Shown: positions 44,231 to 54,727 of the stretch, in pieces | Layout: each line of letters begins with the position of its first letter | Position numbering within the stretch: position 1 is the stretch's first letter | Source of the DNA: Bathynomus jamesi | Lineage: Eukaryota > Arthropoda > Malacostraca > Isopoda > Cirolanidae | NCBI GenBank assembly: GCA_023014485.1 | Contig: JAJOZX010000926.1 | Location: 204,501 to 268,500 of the forward strand | DNA length: 64,000 bases | Direction: 5' to 3' | The notes under the pieces: generated by a model | Database searches by the model: none | What the model was told of the DNA's origin: nothing | Seen by the model: only the letters and a program-made list of their open reading frames with translations | Made by a program: the position numbers and the translations under genes

Positions 44231-45436
44231 ATTATTATTATTATTATTCTGAAGAAATGTAAAGAGAGTATTGCAAAACCGCTATACTTACTATGGAGGA
44301 AATCACTCGACACAGGACAAATTCCACTTTCATTAAAGAACGCAAACATTGTCCCTTTATTTGAAGGTGGTAACAGAGCAATGCCCAAGAATTATCGGCC
44401 AGTAGTTCTCACCTCTCACCTTACAAAGTGCTTTGAACGTATAATTAGAGGCAAAACTACCTACAAAAAAAAGAACTTATACAACCCAAATCAACATGAC
44501 TTCAGGGCTGGAAGATCATGCCTATCACAGCTATTAGACCACCAGAAGAAAATATCGGAAACCGTGTCGAGGACAAAACGTAGATGTAATATATACTGAC
44601 TTTGCTAAAGCCTTCGATAGATGTGACTATGGAATTATAACACAAAAACTTAAGAATACAGAAATTACTGGAAAGCTAGGAAGATGGATATTTAATTTCT
44701 TGACGCAAAGAACACAGAGAGTGGTGGTACTGTAAATGGAGTCAAATCGGAAGTCTCGGAAGTAGAGACCTCTGTCCCTTGTCCACAAGGGACAGTATTA
44801 GCTTTTTTGCTGTTCATAATAATGATTGCAGATATCAGTGACAGTATTGTATCATGCTTCGCAGATGACACAAAGATATGCAAGGAAATATTGAATGAAG
44901 GTGACATAGAAAAATTATAAAACGACATTGAAACATTATTCCAGTGGGCAGAAGGCAACAATATGAAGTTCAACGAAGAAAAATTCCAACTTCTAAGATA
45001 TGTTAATAACAAGGAGCTACAGAATAAAGAGCACAAAACTCTGCAAGCCAGACATATAACACCAAACCCACAAGTCAGGGATCTTGGAGTAATAATGTCG
45101 TCAGATACAGAATTCAGAGAGCACTATAACATCAAAATTACAACGGCTAAAAAAATAATAGAAATCATCTGGAAGAGCTTCGGCAGCAGAAAAGCAAACA
45201 TCATGCTCAAATTATGGAAGAGCCTAGTCCTACCAATAATTCAGTATTGCTCAGTACTCACAAGCTCATACAGAAAACGAGACATTGCGAACAGTGAAAC
45301 TATACAAAGGACCTTTACGTCTAAGACAGAGGAAACGAAAGGTGAAGACTACTGGTTTCGACTACAATCCCTAAAACTCTACTCTCTGCAAAGAAGACCC
45401 GAACGGTACACAATAACATACATATGGAAAATACTT

Positions 45437-46587
45437 ACAATATTTACAAGTGTAAGAACAAAATCATTAATTTACAATGGGTAAATAGATATTTTGTAAC
45501 TCATCAAGAAATCCACTCGTATCAGACCAGAAATAGATCAAAGCTCGTTATACCTCAATTTAGATTCTCTTCATCTCAAAAACTACCCATTTTCATTGGA
45601 TTGAAACTATGGAATGACTTAAATGCCGATATAAAAAATATTGTGAATGTAAATTTGTTTAAAACCAAGTTGAAATCCCTATTAATAATGGGATACTAAT
45701 AAAAATCTAGGATTAATATCCATTACTATTGCTTACTAATTATTAATTTCTCGTGTGTAATCTAGTATTAAAAACACATTTCTTGGGATTGTTCAGTTCT
45801 TATCTTTCATGTATAATATTGGTTTCTTTGTATGGTATTGGTATAATGCCTTCAATGGTGACCTTGCATTTATCATGTCAGGAGTGATAACACAGGTCAA
45901 CAAAAAAACTTTTTTTTTTCGTTGCCAAGGAAATTCGTACGAATTTAGGGTATTTTGGGGTTGCTGAATTCCAAAATGAAAGTAGTTTTTCCGATTTGGC
46001 TCTAGTTCTTGAGATAATGAATACCCGCAATTAATAGGAAACGTAACCATAACGCGTGCATATGGGAAACTACCGGAACATTCTAGATGGTGAGACCGAA
46101 TAAAATGCCATTATGTATTTCATGTGTTTACTTTTGTATGATTTGAGACAATTTCAATGCGATTTGTAAGTAGGCTCTGCCTGAACATTAAATTTTTTGC
46201 ATTTTTACGTGTTTCAATGGGGTACCAATTATCTCATAAATTAGAGCCAATCTAGCAAAACCGATGTCATATTCGGAATCAGCACCACAAAGTTACCCCA
46301 AAATCACTCTAATATGATTGGCAATAAAATGAGTGTTGACCAGTGTAATTTAAGATTAATACATGCTCTAACTATTAATAATACTTATTTATTATTTATT
46401 TACTTATTTATTATTAATTAATAACAACTAACTTTATTTTTAATAAGAGCCCAGTAAAGCCTAAAGCTTAAGGGCCAAATAAAATAAAATAAATAGTTGA
46501 GCTTCACAATTATTCGTGTCATTGTAAATTGTAAAACGAGTGTATTTATTTTATTATTAATAAAGGTTATTTAATTCATTTCAATTC
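45437..46587 (+). mobile_element. LINE family B 3-prime fragment inserted in LINE A
   Basis: Flanked by AATACTT on both sides (45430-45436 and 46588-46594). Removing the insert restores WKIL-EG continuity in the host LINE. It starts in the family B coding end (NRYFVTHQEIHSYQTRN, IGLKLWNDLNADIKNIVN, stop after LLIMGY at about 45699). It continues with a tail that contains another element (45890-46346) and ends in an AT-rich segment TTATTAATAAAGGTTATTTA. Typical 5-prime truncated LINE insertion. Confidence 0.8.
45890..46346. mobile_element. Inverted-repeat element with ACACWGGTCAACA ends
   Basis: Left ACACAGGTCAACAAAAAAAC, right reversed ACACTGGTCAACACTCATTT. Further inward the arms share GCCAA, TTTTGGGGT, TTGGCTCTA and GAGATAAT over about 125 bp. 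No reading frame of note and no clear target duplication. It sits in the tail of the family B insert. Confidence 0.65.
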
Positions 46588-47342
46588 AATACTTGAGGGC
46601 TTTGTCCCTAATCTTAGAAATGAAATAAAAACAAACTGGAATGAGAGAAGAGGCAGATTTTGTACGGTCCCAGCTGCGGTGGGACGAGGGGCCATGAAAA
46701 CGAGGATGAAAAATACCCTCAGAATACGAGGCCCAAAGCTTTGTAATGCCCTACCAAAAGACGCGAGGAACCTCCAGCACACCGACCTGAATAACTTCAA
46801 GAACCAGCTGGACAGATTCCTGCGCAAAGTCCCTGACCAGCCATGCGTGGCTGGCTACGAGGGCAAGAGGAGATCAGACAGCAATTCCCTCCTTCACTAA
46901 ATCCCACAAATGAGGCGGGATGCTGCAGAGGGGTTGACCGCAGGTCGATCCTGAACCTTCGTTCAAACTCACACAAAGTAACATAAAGTAAGTACGTAAT
47001 TTCTCGTCTCCTTACGTGTATCATTGTTATTTCTTAGTTATCGTAGTCCTTTTTTGTTTTTGTTTTTAAAGTTAGTGTTTAATTAGTTGCATCGTTCATT
47101 ACCTTGATGGATACTGTACCTTTTTTTTTTAGGTTGGGGGATCTGTCTCCTGCCAATTAACAGCATCATCAACATTATCATTATTTTTGTAGTCTTAGCA
47201 GTGAGTAGGTTTTTCCTATTATTATTATTATTACTTGTTTCAGTACGTGTTTTATGTTTATCTCCTTTAGTCATAATTTTTAGTCTGTTTGTTTTCAAGT
47301 GTACTATTGTTTGATTTATCTTTTATATTGACGAGTATATTG

Positions 47343-47557
47343 CAAAGCTGGGCACTTGCGTTTTTTTTTGCGGTACTGCGGTACTACCGCACTACCAAAC
47401 CGGTACCGCATAACGCAGCACCGCAAAGGATCGCTGAAAGTACAGGCTGTACTTTCAGCGATCCTTTGCGGTACTGCGTTATGCGGTACCGGTTTGGTAG
47501 TGCGGTAGTACCGCAGTACCGCAGTACCGCAAAAAAAACCGCAAGTGCCCAGCTCTG
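47343..47557. mobile_element. Palindromic hAT MITE, GCGGTACC-rich
   Basis: Left CAAAGCTGGGCACTTGCGTT, right reversed CAGAGCTGGGCACTTGCGGT, and an exact 8-bp duplication GTATATTG (47335-47342 and 47558-47565). The centre is a long palindrome (AGGATCGCTGAAAGTACAG against its complement), and the arms are arrays of GCGGTACTGCGG. It shares its terminal 12 bp with the hATs at 6520 and 43000. Confidence 0.95.
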
Positions 47558-47639
47558 GTATATTGTACTATGTTATGGGATTTACGGTATATCCTGCCAA
47601 TAAAACTTATCATTATTATTATCATCATTTACGCTTGTG

Positions 47640-48070
47640 TCGGAAATAGACTCACATTTTCGGGTGAAAGATTATCCTTAGCATTAGATTAACTTGGGTT
47701 AGGTGTAAATTTAAAAAGTTTGGTTAGGTTAGGTTAGAACGAGTGTAACAGCACCAAATTCGGTTTAATTTTGAAGCAGTTACAAAACGACATATAACCA
47801 ACACATTTTTACACCAACTACATGGGGAAATCATCGGTTGGTGGTGACCCTTAACTTCGTCCATACAATATCAGTTTACAAACAACAGACGGTACGTCTA
47901 AAGGTTGTCCACTATCATAACATTGAAACTAAGAGAACGCGAATCTTCCGTCCAGGATAGAGAATAATGTAAAAGAAAAAAGAATAAAAATTATACCATA
48001 ACTGATTTGTGTCGATACGGAAGACACCAGTACCGAGACTCAAAATGAGACATTGCTTCAATCTTGGTTT
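47640..48070. other. No gene; TTAGGTTAGGTT word
   Basis: Only unique AT-rich DNA and a short GGTTAGGTTAGGTT stretch near 47720. Confidence 0.5.
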
Positions 48071-48093
48071 TAAGAGGTCCTCTAGTTACTTAC

Positions 48094-48279
48094 TTGGCCT
48101 ATGATGCGAAAGAGAGGACGCGGAAGTGAGTCGAAAAAGGTCTCCCGCTCTCTGATGGTGCAAGGAAGCGTAGGATGTCCTCCTTGAAGAACTCGCGGAC
48201 CGGATAACGTGGGGCCGCGGATTGGCCGGGCTGCTACGAGCACTTTCGGCCGCGGCGAGTGTAAAGGCAGCATAAGTCT
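48094..48279 (-). CDS. Candidate internal exon, Ser/Ala/Arg-rich
   Basis: Reverse strand: the pyrimidine-rich acceptor TTTTGACTGCTTCTTCAG precedes the exon and a strong donor GTAAGTAAC follows (48093 downward). The 186 bp are a multiple of three with phase 1 at both ends. Read in phase: ETYAAFTLAAAESARSSPAN, PRPHVIRSASSSRRTSYASL, HHQRAGDLFRLTSASSLSHH. This is an ordinary Ser-rich cytoplasmic-type sequence. The G left over by the 51229-51396 exon would complete the first codon as Glu. Not recognised. A second frame is also open (MLPLHSPRPKVLVAARPIRG) and fits phase 0 instead. Confidence 0.5.
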
Positions 48280-48899
48280 CTGAAGAAGCAGTCAAAAGGT
48301 ATTACAAGTGACGAGCGTCAATTTAAGCGTAATTTAAGCGTTATTATTATTACTTCCAACACTACGTTATTAGCGCAATAAATGACGAGTTACCACTTTA
48401 ACACCATAAATATAATAGGCGATAAATGTATTACTTGGTTAAACAACCCCCGAACATTATTATGATTATTAAGTAACACTCAATCCCTTACATACGTACG
48501 TACATACACCTTTTACGTGACAAAAGATGCTACAAGAACACTCTGTTTACCGATAAAACCTACGTAAAAGGGTCAAAATATATTAATAATGATAAAATAT
48601 AACAGAAACAAAAGGTCTATTGGACCAACAAAAACTCATGAAATACAATATTAAACTATTAGTAAAAAAAGTATTTTTATCAATAAAATTCATTCCGATG
48701 TAAGCAAGGCTATTGAAGTATTTTCCTTGGATTTAGAACACAATTCAAGCAAACTTTACATAAATTTTTAAATTTTTTTTAATTGTAGAACCTTAATTTA
48801 AACCGGACAATTTAATTACAAATACATAACTTCAACATTTTTAACTCAAGTCACCATAACCTTCCATTTGGAATTTATATATTGTATATATATAGTGTG

Positions 48900-49120
48900 T
48901 GTGTGTGTATATATAGTTTATACCCGCATTTTATCTATTCAAAATGTATCCAACTCTACATGAACAAGCACTATATCTATCTATATAGGATGAGAATAAC
49001 AATATCTTTACATTTAGACCGAAACCCAAAAAACGTCACATTTCAGAGATAAATCTCAATCAATTGAATGAATCGCTGTTACAGTACTTTAAATATCTCT
49101 CGTACACTCGCCGAAAAGCC
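48900..49120. other. AT-rich spacer with short GT/AT tract
   Basis: A GT/TA microsatellite at 48885-48915. Otherwise 48300-49120 has no supported feature. Confidence 0.5.
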
Positions 49121-49124
49121 AGCG

Positions 49125-49325
49125 ATCGTACTTCAGCGATTAACACCGTTTCCCCACAAGAGAAGCGAAGGCACTGAGGTCGTTGGGTCGACTCCCAATG
49201 GTGTCGATTAACAATAATCCAGAGTTAGCGCAATGGGCAGCGTTCATTGGCCTGAGCACTGCCCCAGTTTCTGGCCCTCCTGATTGTTGTTGTTATCACT
49301 GGGTAGGGAATGCGTGAAATGTGAC
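49125..49325 (+). mobile_element. tRNA-derived SINE (same family as 29225-29402)
   Basis: Plus strand: CAGCGATTAACACCGTTTCC, GAAGCGAAGGCACTGAG and the B-box-like GTTGGGTCGACTCCCAATGG, then a body AGAGTTAGCGCAATGGGCAG and GTTCATTGGCC. Each block has its counterpart, in the same order, on the reverse strand of 29225-29402. Followed by low-complexity sequence; no target duplication identified. Confidence 0.7.
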
Positions 49326-49703
49326 ATTTTTGGCTAGTCCATTCACTGTTATATAACAAAATGAATGTATACTATATGTAATTGTATCTGTGCTTCTATA
49401 TACATTAAAGCTACGTAAAAAAGGTGTACGAATAACTGTTGTCTTTGGTATAGACTTAATATGAACACGCTATATATTAATCATTCCGATTTAAACTCTA
49501 AATAAACTTCTATTGATTAAACTACTTATCAACTCTTCACTCTAAAGGGGTATAAAAGATGACAATGGATGGAGGGGTCATTGACCCCCTCTCCACTTCC
49601 ACGAATGCATATGCAACTAAAACTGCTCAAAATCATTGTATAAGAGCATCTCTAGAAGGTATTATTGCACGATGCGGGCACATAAGTATTGCATTCCTCT
49701 GCT

Positions 49704-49945
49704 CTAGAAAACATCCCTAAATGTACCCCTAATATCCTCAGGGAGAGAAGAGAAGCGTGTTCTGTGAATTCTGGGGCTTCTGTCATCCCACTGAGGGTTT
49801 GACCCTGGGGCGGAATTCACCCTGAGAGGGAGCATGGAGATATAAGGGCCGCCATCCCTTTGCTGGGAGGGAGAAATATCGGCTGCTATCGAAGACCCCC
49901 CGTGTCCCTTCCGACCCGATACTCCAACCATCGTTTCTTCCAAGT
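49704..49945 (-). CDS. Candidate terminal exon, membrane-protein tail
   Basis: Reverse strand: acceptor TTTTACTCGTAATCATCAG, then AC completes a codon (phase 1) and the frame reads LEETMVGVSGRKGHGGSSIA, ADISPSQQRDGGPYISMLPL, RVNSAPGSNPQWDDRSPRIH, RTRFSSLPEDIRGTFRDVF and a stop at 49704. GC content is well above the flanks and the composition is polar, as in cytoplasmic tails. The phase fits direct splicing from the exon at 51229-51396 (which ends with one base). In phase 0 the same exon would give only TWKKRWLEYRVG and a quick stop. No family recognised. Confidence 0.5.
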
Positions 49946-49989
49946 CTGATGATTACGAGTAAAACCGGAAAATGATTTATTGACGTTAC

Positions 49990-50057
49990 TTTTGCACTCC
50001 ATTTTCCTTCATCACAACAACACTCGTCTGTGTCTGGTTCTGGGGCCATGTCTGAGT
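49990..50057 (-). CDS. Candidate small cassette exon
   Basis: Reverse strand: a C-rich tract and TTCATACAG acceptor, then 68 bp ending GCAAAA before GTAACG. In phase with the 51229-51396 exon it encodes SDMAPEPDTDECCCDEGKWS plus AK, acidic with three adjacent cysteines. Cys runs just inside a membrane segment are often palmitoylation sites (inference). It ends in phase 0, which would force the short reading of the next exon, so this exon may be alternative to direct joining. Confidence 0.4.
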
Positions 50058-50525
50058 CTGTATGAAGGGGGGGGGGGTGACTGAACACGTTTTTGAAACC
50101 TCCTACCTACTACATGTCCATGAAACATGGTTCAGCGCAATTCCGACGCAATTAATGAAAGTAATATTTCAAAAGGGATTTGATCAAAGCACGTTCTAAA
50201 CCTTCCAACTGCACTTGATCACTTGATCAGCTTTTCAAAATAGCTTCGTTTTATGAAATTTGAAAAAAAAAAAAAACGAAAAGAAACCTGTAAAAATAAC
50301 CACTTCAAATACAGTTTTTAAATAAGCTTCCGTTAAAATTATTTATTAATGCAACTGTAATTAACAACATCTTAATTATTACAGTAAAGTAAAAATATTT
50401 TTTATTTTACAATGTAAGACCGATATACGCTTTACAGATCTTTGTACCATTATACATACGAGGAAAATATACTTTATTTCCAGACGTACAAGTTAAAAAG
50501 TCACTTGACAAAACGAAGAAAACCA

Positions 50526-50556
50526 CGTTTCGACCGTAATATAAAGTTATCATCTG
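50526..50556 (-). other. Hammerhead/Penelope-like CGAAAC motif
   Basis: The reverse strand reads CCAGATGATAACTTTATATT then ACGGTCGAAACGTGG. The GATGAT...GTCGAAACGT order matches the motif at 57045-57074. The preceding base pattern deviates from CTGATGA, so this is a degenerate copy. Confidence 0.4.
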
Positions 50557-51070
50557 GTCAAATCAAGGGATGAGAGTAACCTCATCTCACAATCTGAACT
50601 ACAGAGTAGTGCACAAAAGTATGAGGCAAATTTGACTGAAGACAACCTGAAAAGTAAAGTTCAAAACACATTCTAACAAAGCGTTTTAACGTTACCTGAT
50701 GAGGACTTGTAGAACAGAATGGAAACATTATATACTGTATATACATACACGACTTTTTAACTTGAGTTAATAAAGTGTTTTTTAACTCTTGTTTTTTTAG
50801 TTATTTTATCCTTTTTAAAAGTAAAATTAAAAGTATTTTAATTAACTCGTTATTATTGACTATTGACAAAGAAACTAAAATGAAGTTAAATTTAATTAAA
50901 ATACATTATAAATATAATATATATATATATATATATATGTCTTTATATATTTGTATATAAATGCAAAGAACATATGAAAAGAAAAGTTTGTTACATGATA
51001 TCACTAAGTTACTGTAAGTTATTTAAATAAAAAACCATAATTATCCTACGTCAGTGTCCTTACAAACGCC

Positions 51071-51074
51071 ATGC

Positions 51075-51106
<32 letters not shown>

Positions 51107-51217
51107 AATGTTAAGTATTGTATCTTAGTTAATAATGTATGTGTGTGTTTTACTTCTGGAAATAATCCAATTACAACACCAAATATGTACATAATGAAAA
51201 TGTGTGTGTGTGTGTGT
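51071..51217. repeat. (ATT)n and (GT)n microsatellites
   Basis: (ATT)n at 51071-51103, a GT-rich stretch at 51138-51149 and (GT)n at 51201-51217, the last one just downstream (minus sense) of the 51229-51396 exon donor. A (TA)n tract lies at 50917-50938. Confidence 0.9.
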
Positions 51218-51228
51218 AGGTAACATAC

Positions 51229-51396
51229 CAGAGACGGTCAAGGGCGGAGGGATAGCCGCATTAGCGTAACGTCTTGGCCTGGCAAATCTTGCTCGGGAGA
51301 AAAGTCGAAGGACCAAGCAGATGAGAGCAGACATCACAGACAAGCCCAGACCGAAGCCCAGAAAAGTTGGAACGTCTTTCTCAGTAATTTCAGGAC
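51229..51396 (-). CDS. Candidate exon with transmembrane segment
   Basis: Reverse strand: acceptor GCATTTTACTTCCCAG before 51396 and donor GTATGT at 51228. The 168 bp are divisible by three and phase 1 at both ends, the common phase for extracellular modules and membrane exons. The frame reads GPEITEKDVPTFLGFGLGLS, VMSALICLVLRLFSRARFAR, PRRYANAAIPPPLTVSG. FLGFGLGLSVMSALICLVL is a clear single transmembrane helix followed by the basic stop-transfer stretch RLFSRARFARPRR, so the N-side would be extracellular. Looks like the membrane anchor of a type I receptor or adhesion protein; the identity is unknown, and upstream exons lie outside or are unrecognised. Confidence 0.6.
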
Positions 51397-51649
51397 CTGG
51401 GAAGTAAAATGCTTTCAAGGTAATTAGGTACAGTCTCGGGTGGTGGCAAAAAAAGGTAAGTGGTCCATACATGCATGCAATTCGTGCTGCGAGATTTACA
51501 GATCACGTGGGAAGTGTTCCTGACTAGAAGGGAATCCATTTATAAAATGAAAATTTCAATATGAAACGCTTTTCACAAAATATACTTATTTCCGTCTTTA
51601 CGAGTAAACCTCCATAAGCGAGTTAAGCTAGGGTGTTTTATATACCTCG

Positions 51650-52725
51650 TTAACCTCGTTGTTGTTCCATGCGTTGGTCTCTCTTCACACAAAGGTCAAG
51701 CTGGTGGCCCCGCCTCTAGGTCTGGCTTGGTGGAGGAGCGAGTTGCTTTCTTGCGCTCTCCACCATACATAGCCAGGTACACCCGGCTCATCTGGTACCG
51801 TCCTCAGCCAGGCATCTAGTCTTCTCTTGAAGACTTCAACTTTGACCCCTGTAACGTTTCTGAGGTCCTTTGAAAGCTGGTTAAAAAGTCTTGGCCTCCT
51901 GACAACCAAGCTATTTTCCTTTAGTGCTGACGAGGTTCCTTGTCGGGCCTTTAATTTGGGAACACTACACATCCTGCCTTTCCTATTTTCCAGTGTTGTT
52001 TGAATGGTAATTGGGTTTAGTTTGAGGTTTGGTACCAGTTTTTCGATAATTTTCCATATGTAGATTATGGTGTACCCCTCTCTTCTTCTTTCCAGGGAGT
52101 ACAGATTTAGTTTACGGAGTCTTTCCCAGTAGTTGAGTTCTTTGCAGCCATCAATCTTTGCTGGGAAATGTCTCCGAGTTTCTTCCAGTTTATTAGTTTC
52201 TTCCTTTTTATATGGGGACGTCAAAACTGATCAGTATTCAAGTTTTGGTATAATCAGTGTTTTTAGCAGGGGAATCATTACTGTCCTGTTCCTTCTTTTG
52301 AACGTTCTTAGTACTTGTCCCGCGACTCTTTTTTGCTTTATTTATCGGTATCTGATTTTGTGTTTTGAATTTCGCATCATCGGTCATTCCTCCCCCCCCC
52401 CCCCCCAGATCGATCGCTTTCGTGCTTCTCTGAATTTCCTGTCTATCTGGACTCTTTTCTACCATATCTCAAGAGCTGAAATTTCTCGGTGTTAAATGTC
52501 ATGTTTTCTTCTGATCATTTGTATATTTTGTTCGTGTCCCTCTGCAAGGCCTCCACTTCATTTACATCGTTGATTTTTCTACTGATCTTTGTATCGTCTC
52601 CAAAGGATGTTACTATACTGTTGCTGTTCACTCCGCTGTCTATGTCTGTTAGCATGATAATGGACAGGAGTGGGGCCAGTACTGTACCTTGTGGTTCTGA
52701 GCTGCGTACTTCCGATTCTGATTAT
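51650..52725 (-). pseudogene. LINE family A, 3-prime half
   Basis: The minus strand gives FGDDTK (motif C region, from the reverse of 52590-52610), TEKFQLLRYG-like sequence, then at 52224-51770 ELNYWERLRKLNLYSLERRR, EGYTIIYIWKIIEKLVPNLK, NRKGRMCSVPKLKARQG and VPDEPGVPGYVWW with a stop. The tail continues to about 51650. Frameshifts lie around 52230-52500, including a C tract at 52394-52407. The 5-prime end is at SEVRSSEPQG next to a short TA tract, at the same codon as in the 57630-59020 copy. Confidence 0.82.
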
Positions 52726-52739
52726 ATATATATTACAGA

Positions 52740-53348
52740 TTACCAGTTTACACTTGGTTAGGTGGTCGTTTTAGATTGGTTAGTTAGTTTCCACGTGGCC
52801 AATTTACGCAAATCACGATCTTTGTAACAAATTTCGACTTTGTCAAAAACATTGATGTCCGCGAAACTAATATTTACCATACATACCAGTGGCTCTCAAA
52901 CAGGGTGACATAGATGTGCTCAAAGGGTGCTGTGGATACCGCAATAAAAAGATTTGCGTCAGTGGTCTTGGCAAGAACACGGGCGCCGCAGCGAACAGTG
53001 ATGCCAATTCAGTGGTAAATCCTCCAAATCTGGAGTTTTCGTGTTGCTCATTGCGGCTAGCATTTTTTTAAAGCCTTTTGGCGTCAGGTTTAGAGTTTCT
53101 TAATGTATTCCAGTAGAAATTTAATTTTCTTTTATTTTTTAATTGACTAATTAGTTAATGTTTGATTACAAAAAATTTAATTAAAATAAATTAAAATAAA
53201 ATATATCTATTCAAAATCCTTCTCGCTGAAAAATATTCAGGAAAACAAAGAATGGATTGAGGGTGTCAAGAGTCAAAAATATTCGGGAACCACTGATATA
53301 TAGGCACTACTATTAGCTTATAAACTACATTTGACATATAACATGTAT

Positions 53349-53394
<46 letters not shown>

Positions 53395-54660
53395 TTTTTT
53401 TTTAGGTTTTATTCAACCTTTTTACGCACCTACCTAGTTTGTATAACCAGAAGTGCTGATACTAGTTCAAATTCTGTACTTTTATACACGTAAATCTAAG
53501 AGTCTTCGAAGATATGCGGTAAAAGAGAATTCTATTTTTAATGAACTTTACGTTTTCCGCTCACATTCAAGGGATAAACTTTTTAAACCGCTACAAAAAT
53601 GATCAAAACGAGTAACTGATACTAGCGTGGGTCCACTGCTGAACATTCCGTTAACCAAGGTAAAGAGATCTTGCGCCACTTAGCGAAAGGAAAGGAATTA
53701 TTATGGAAGACCCACAAAACCGTGTACGGAAGTGCTAGTAATGGAGGTCCCAACTTATTCACAAAACGATTACTATCAGTAAAAGTACTAAAATAACCGT
53801 TCCCGCATGGGAAAAAGGTAAATTGCAGAAATTATAAACACTTCATTTCTTTAGTTACCCGTTGAGAACCCTACGAAATCGTCATTTTGAAAGAACTTTG
53901 CAGAATCGTTTTTCACTCAAATTCGCCCCATTCCCAATAACTGGAGAGGAGTTTATATTTACAGACGAGAGATAATATTACAAACGTCTCGCCTTTTAAT
54001 AACGTCTAAAAATAAAAACTGCCGTTAGACCATTATATTGACTTTAAAGCCCACGCCCCACTTAGATTTTGAATGCAGCTTTACAAATGTACAGCCAATG
54101 AATGGATTTTGACTGCGAACCGTGAAGAACATTTTGTTTAACCTTCTCACGTCGAATAAGCGACCGACTTTTCAATTTTCACAAACTCTCAAAAGGTATA
54201 CAGATATGCAAAAAGGCTCATATATATATATATATAATATATATATATCCGCTCCATGAATAGAAAATTCTAAAATAAGTCCAGTATTATAACTTTTTTG
54301 CGCATAACAATATTAACCTCGTTTACAAAAATAAAAACATGTAAATGAGGGTAAAAATTTTCACACACACACACACGTATATGTATATACCTTATATGAA
54401 AAATTAGATTATTTTGAAAATAATTCTTTAGTAAAAATAACCTAATTTTTCCATCTATTCAAAAGACTCGTAAACAACTTTGGATCAAAAATAGCTATGA
54501 GTGGATGGTACAACTTTTTTTTTTCTGAAAATAACTGTTTCAATTACTTAAAAACTTCCACGTTTGTAAACATAAATTTTAACTTTATCTCGTAGCTTCT
54601 AACTAAGCCAATATCTGTCATACACTGAGCCGTCATATACAAGGAGGTTATTTGAATAAA
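52740..54660. other. No supported gene; microsatellites only
   Basis: AT-rich unique DNA. (CA)n at 53351-53383, TA tracts at 53384-53394 and 54221-54248, CA at 54363-54377. The frame at 52889-53071 has no features. Confidence 0.6.
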
Positions 54661-54727
54661 ATGTACATATGCATAAGGTTTACAGGAAATATGCGCGCAC
54701 ACACACACACACATCCCCGTGTATATA

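Larger units (their letters stand above)
44257..46990 (+). pseudogene. LINE family A reverse transcriptase, near-complete RT, split
   Basis: The RT domain is readable with few frameshifts: KNANIVPLFEGG and MPKNYRPVVLTSHLTKCFE (fingers), YTDFAKAFDRCDYG (motif A, catalytic Asp), CPQGTVLAFLLFIIM (motif B), CFADDTKICKEIL (motif C, catalytic Asp pair), then MKFNEEKFQLLRYVNN and TPNPQVRDLGVIMSS. It reaches LYSLQRRPERYTITYIWKIL at 45436, is broken by an 1151-bp insertion, and resumes at 46595 with NWNERRGRFCTVPA, LRNEIKTN-like and NALPKDARNLQHTDLNNFKN, ending YEGKRRSDSNSLLH at 46900, with a short tail to about 46990. The endonuclease domain is absent. Stops and frameshifts (around 44585, 44733 and 44918) inactivate it. 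Confidence 0.85.

Noticed and set aside
52889..53071. 60-residue plus-strand frame
   Set aside because: Short, no motif, no splice context, in otherwise non-coding AT-rich DNA.
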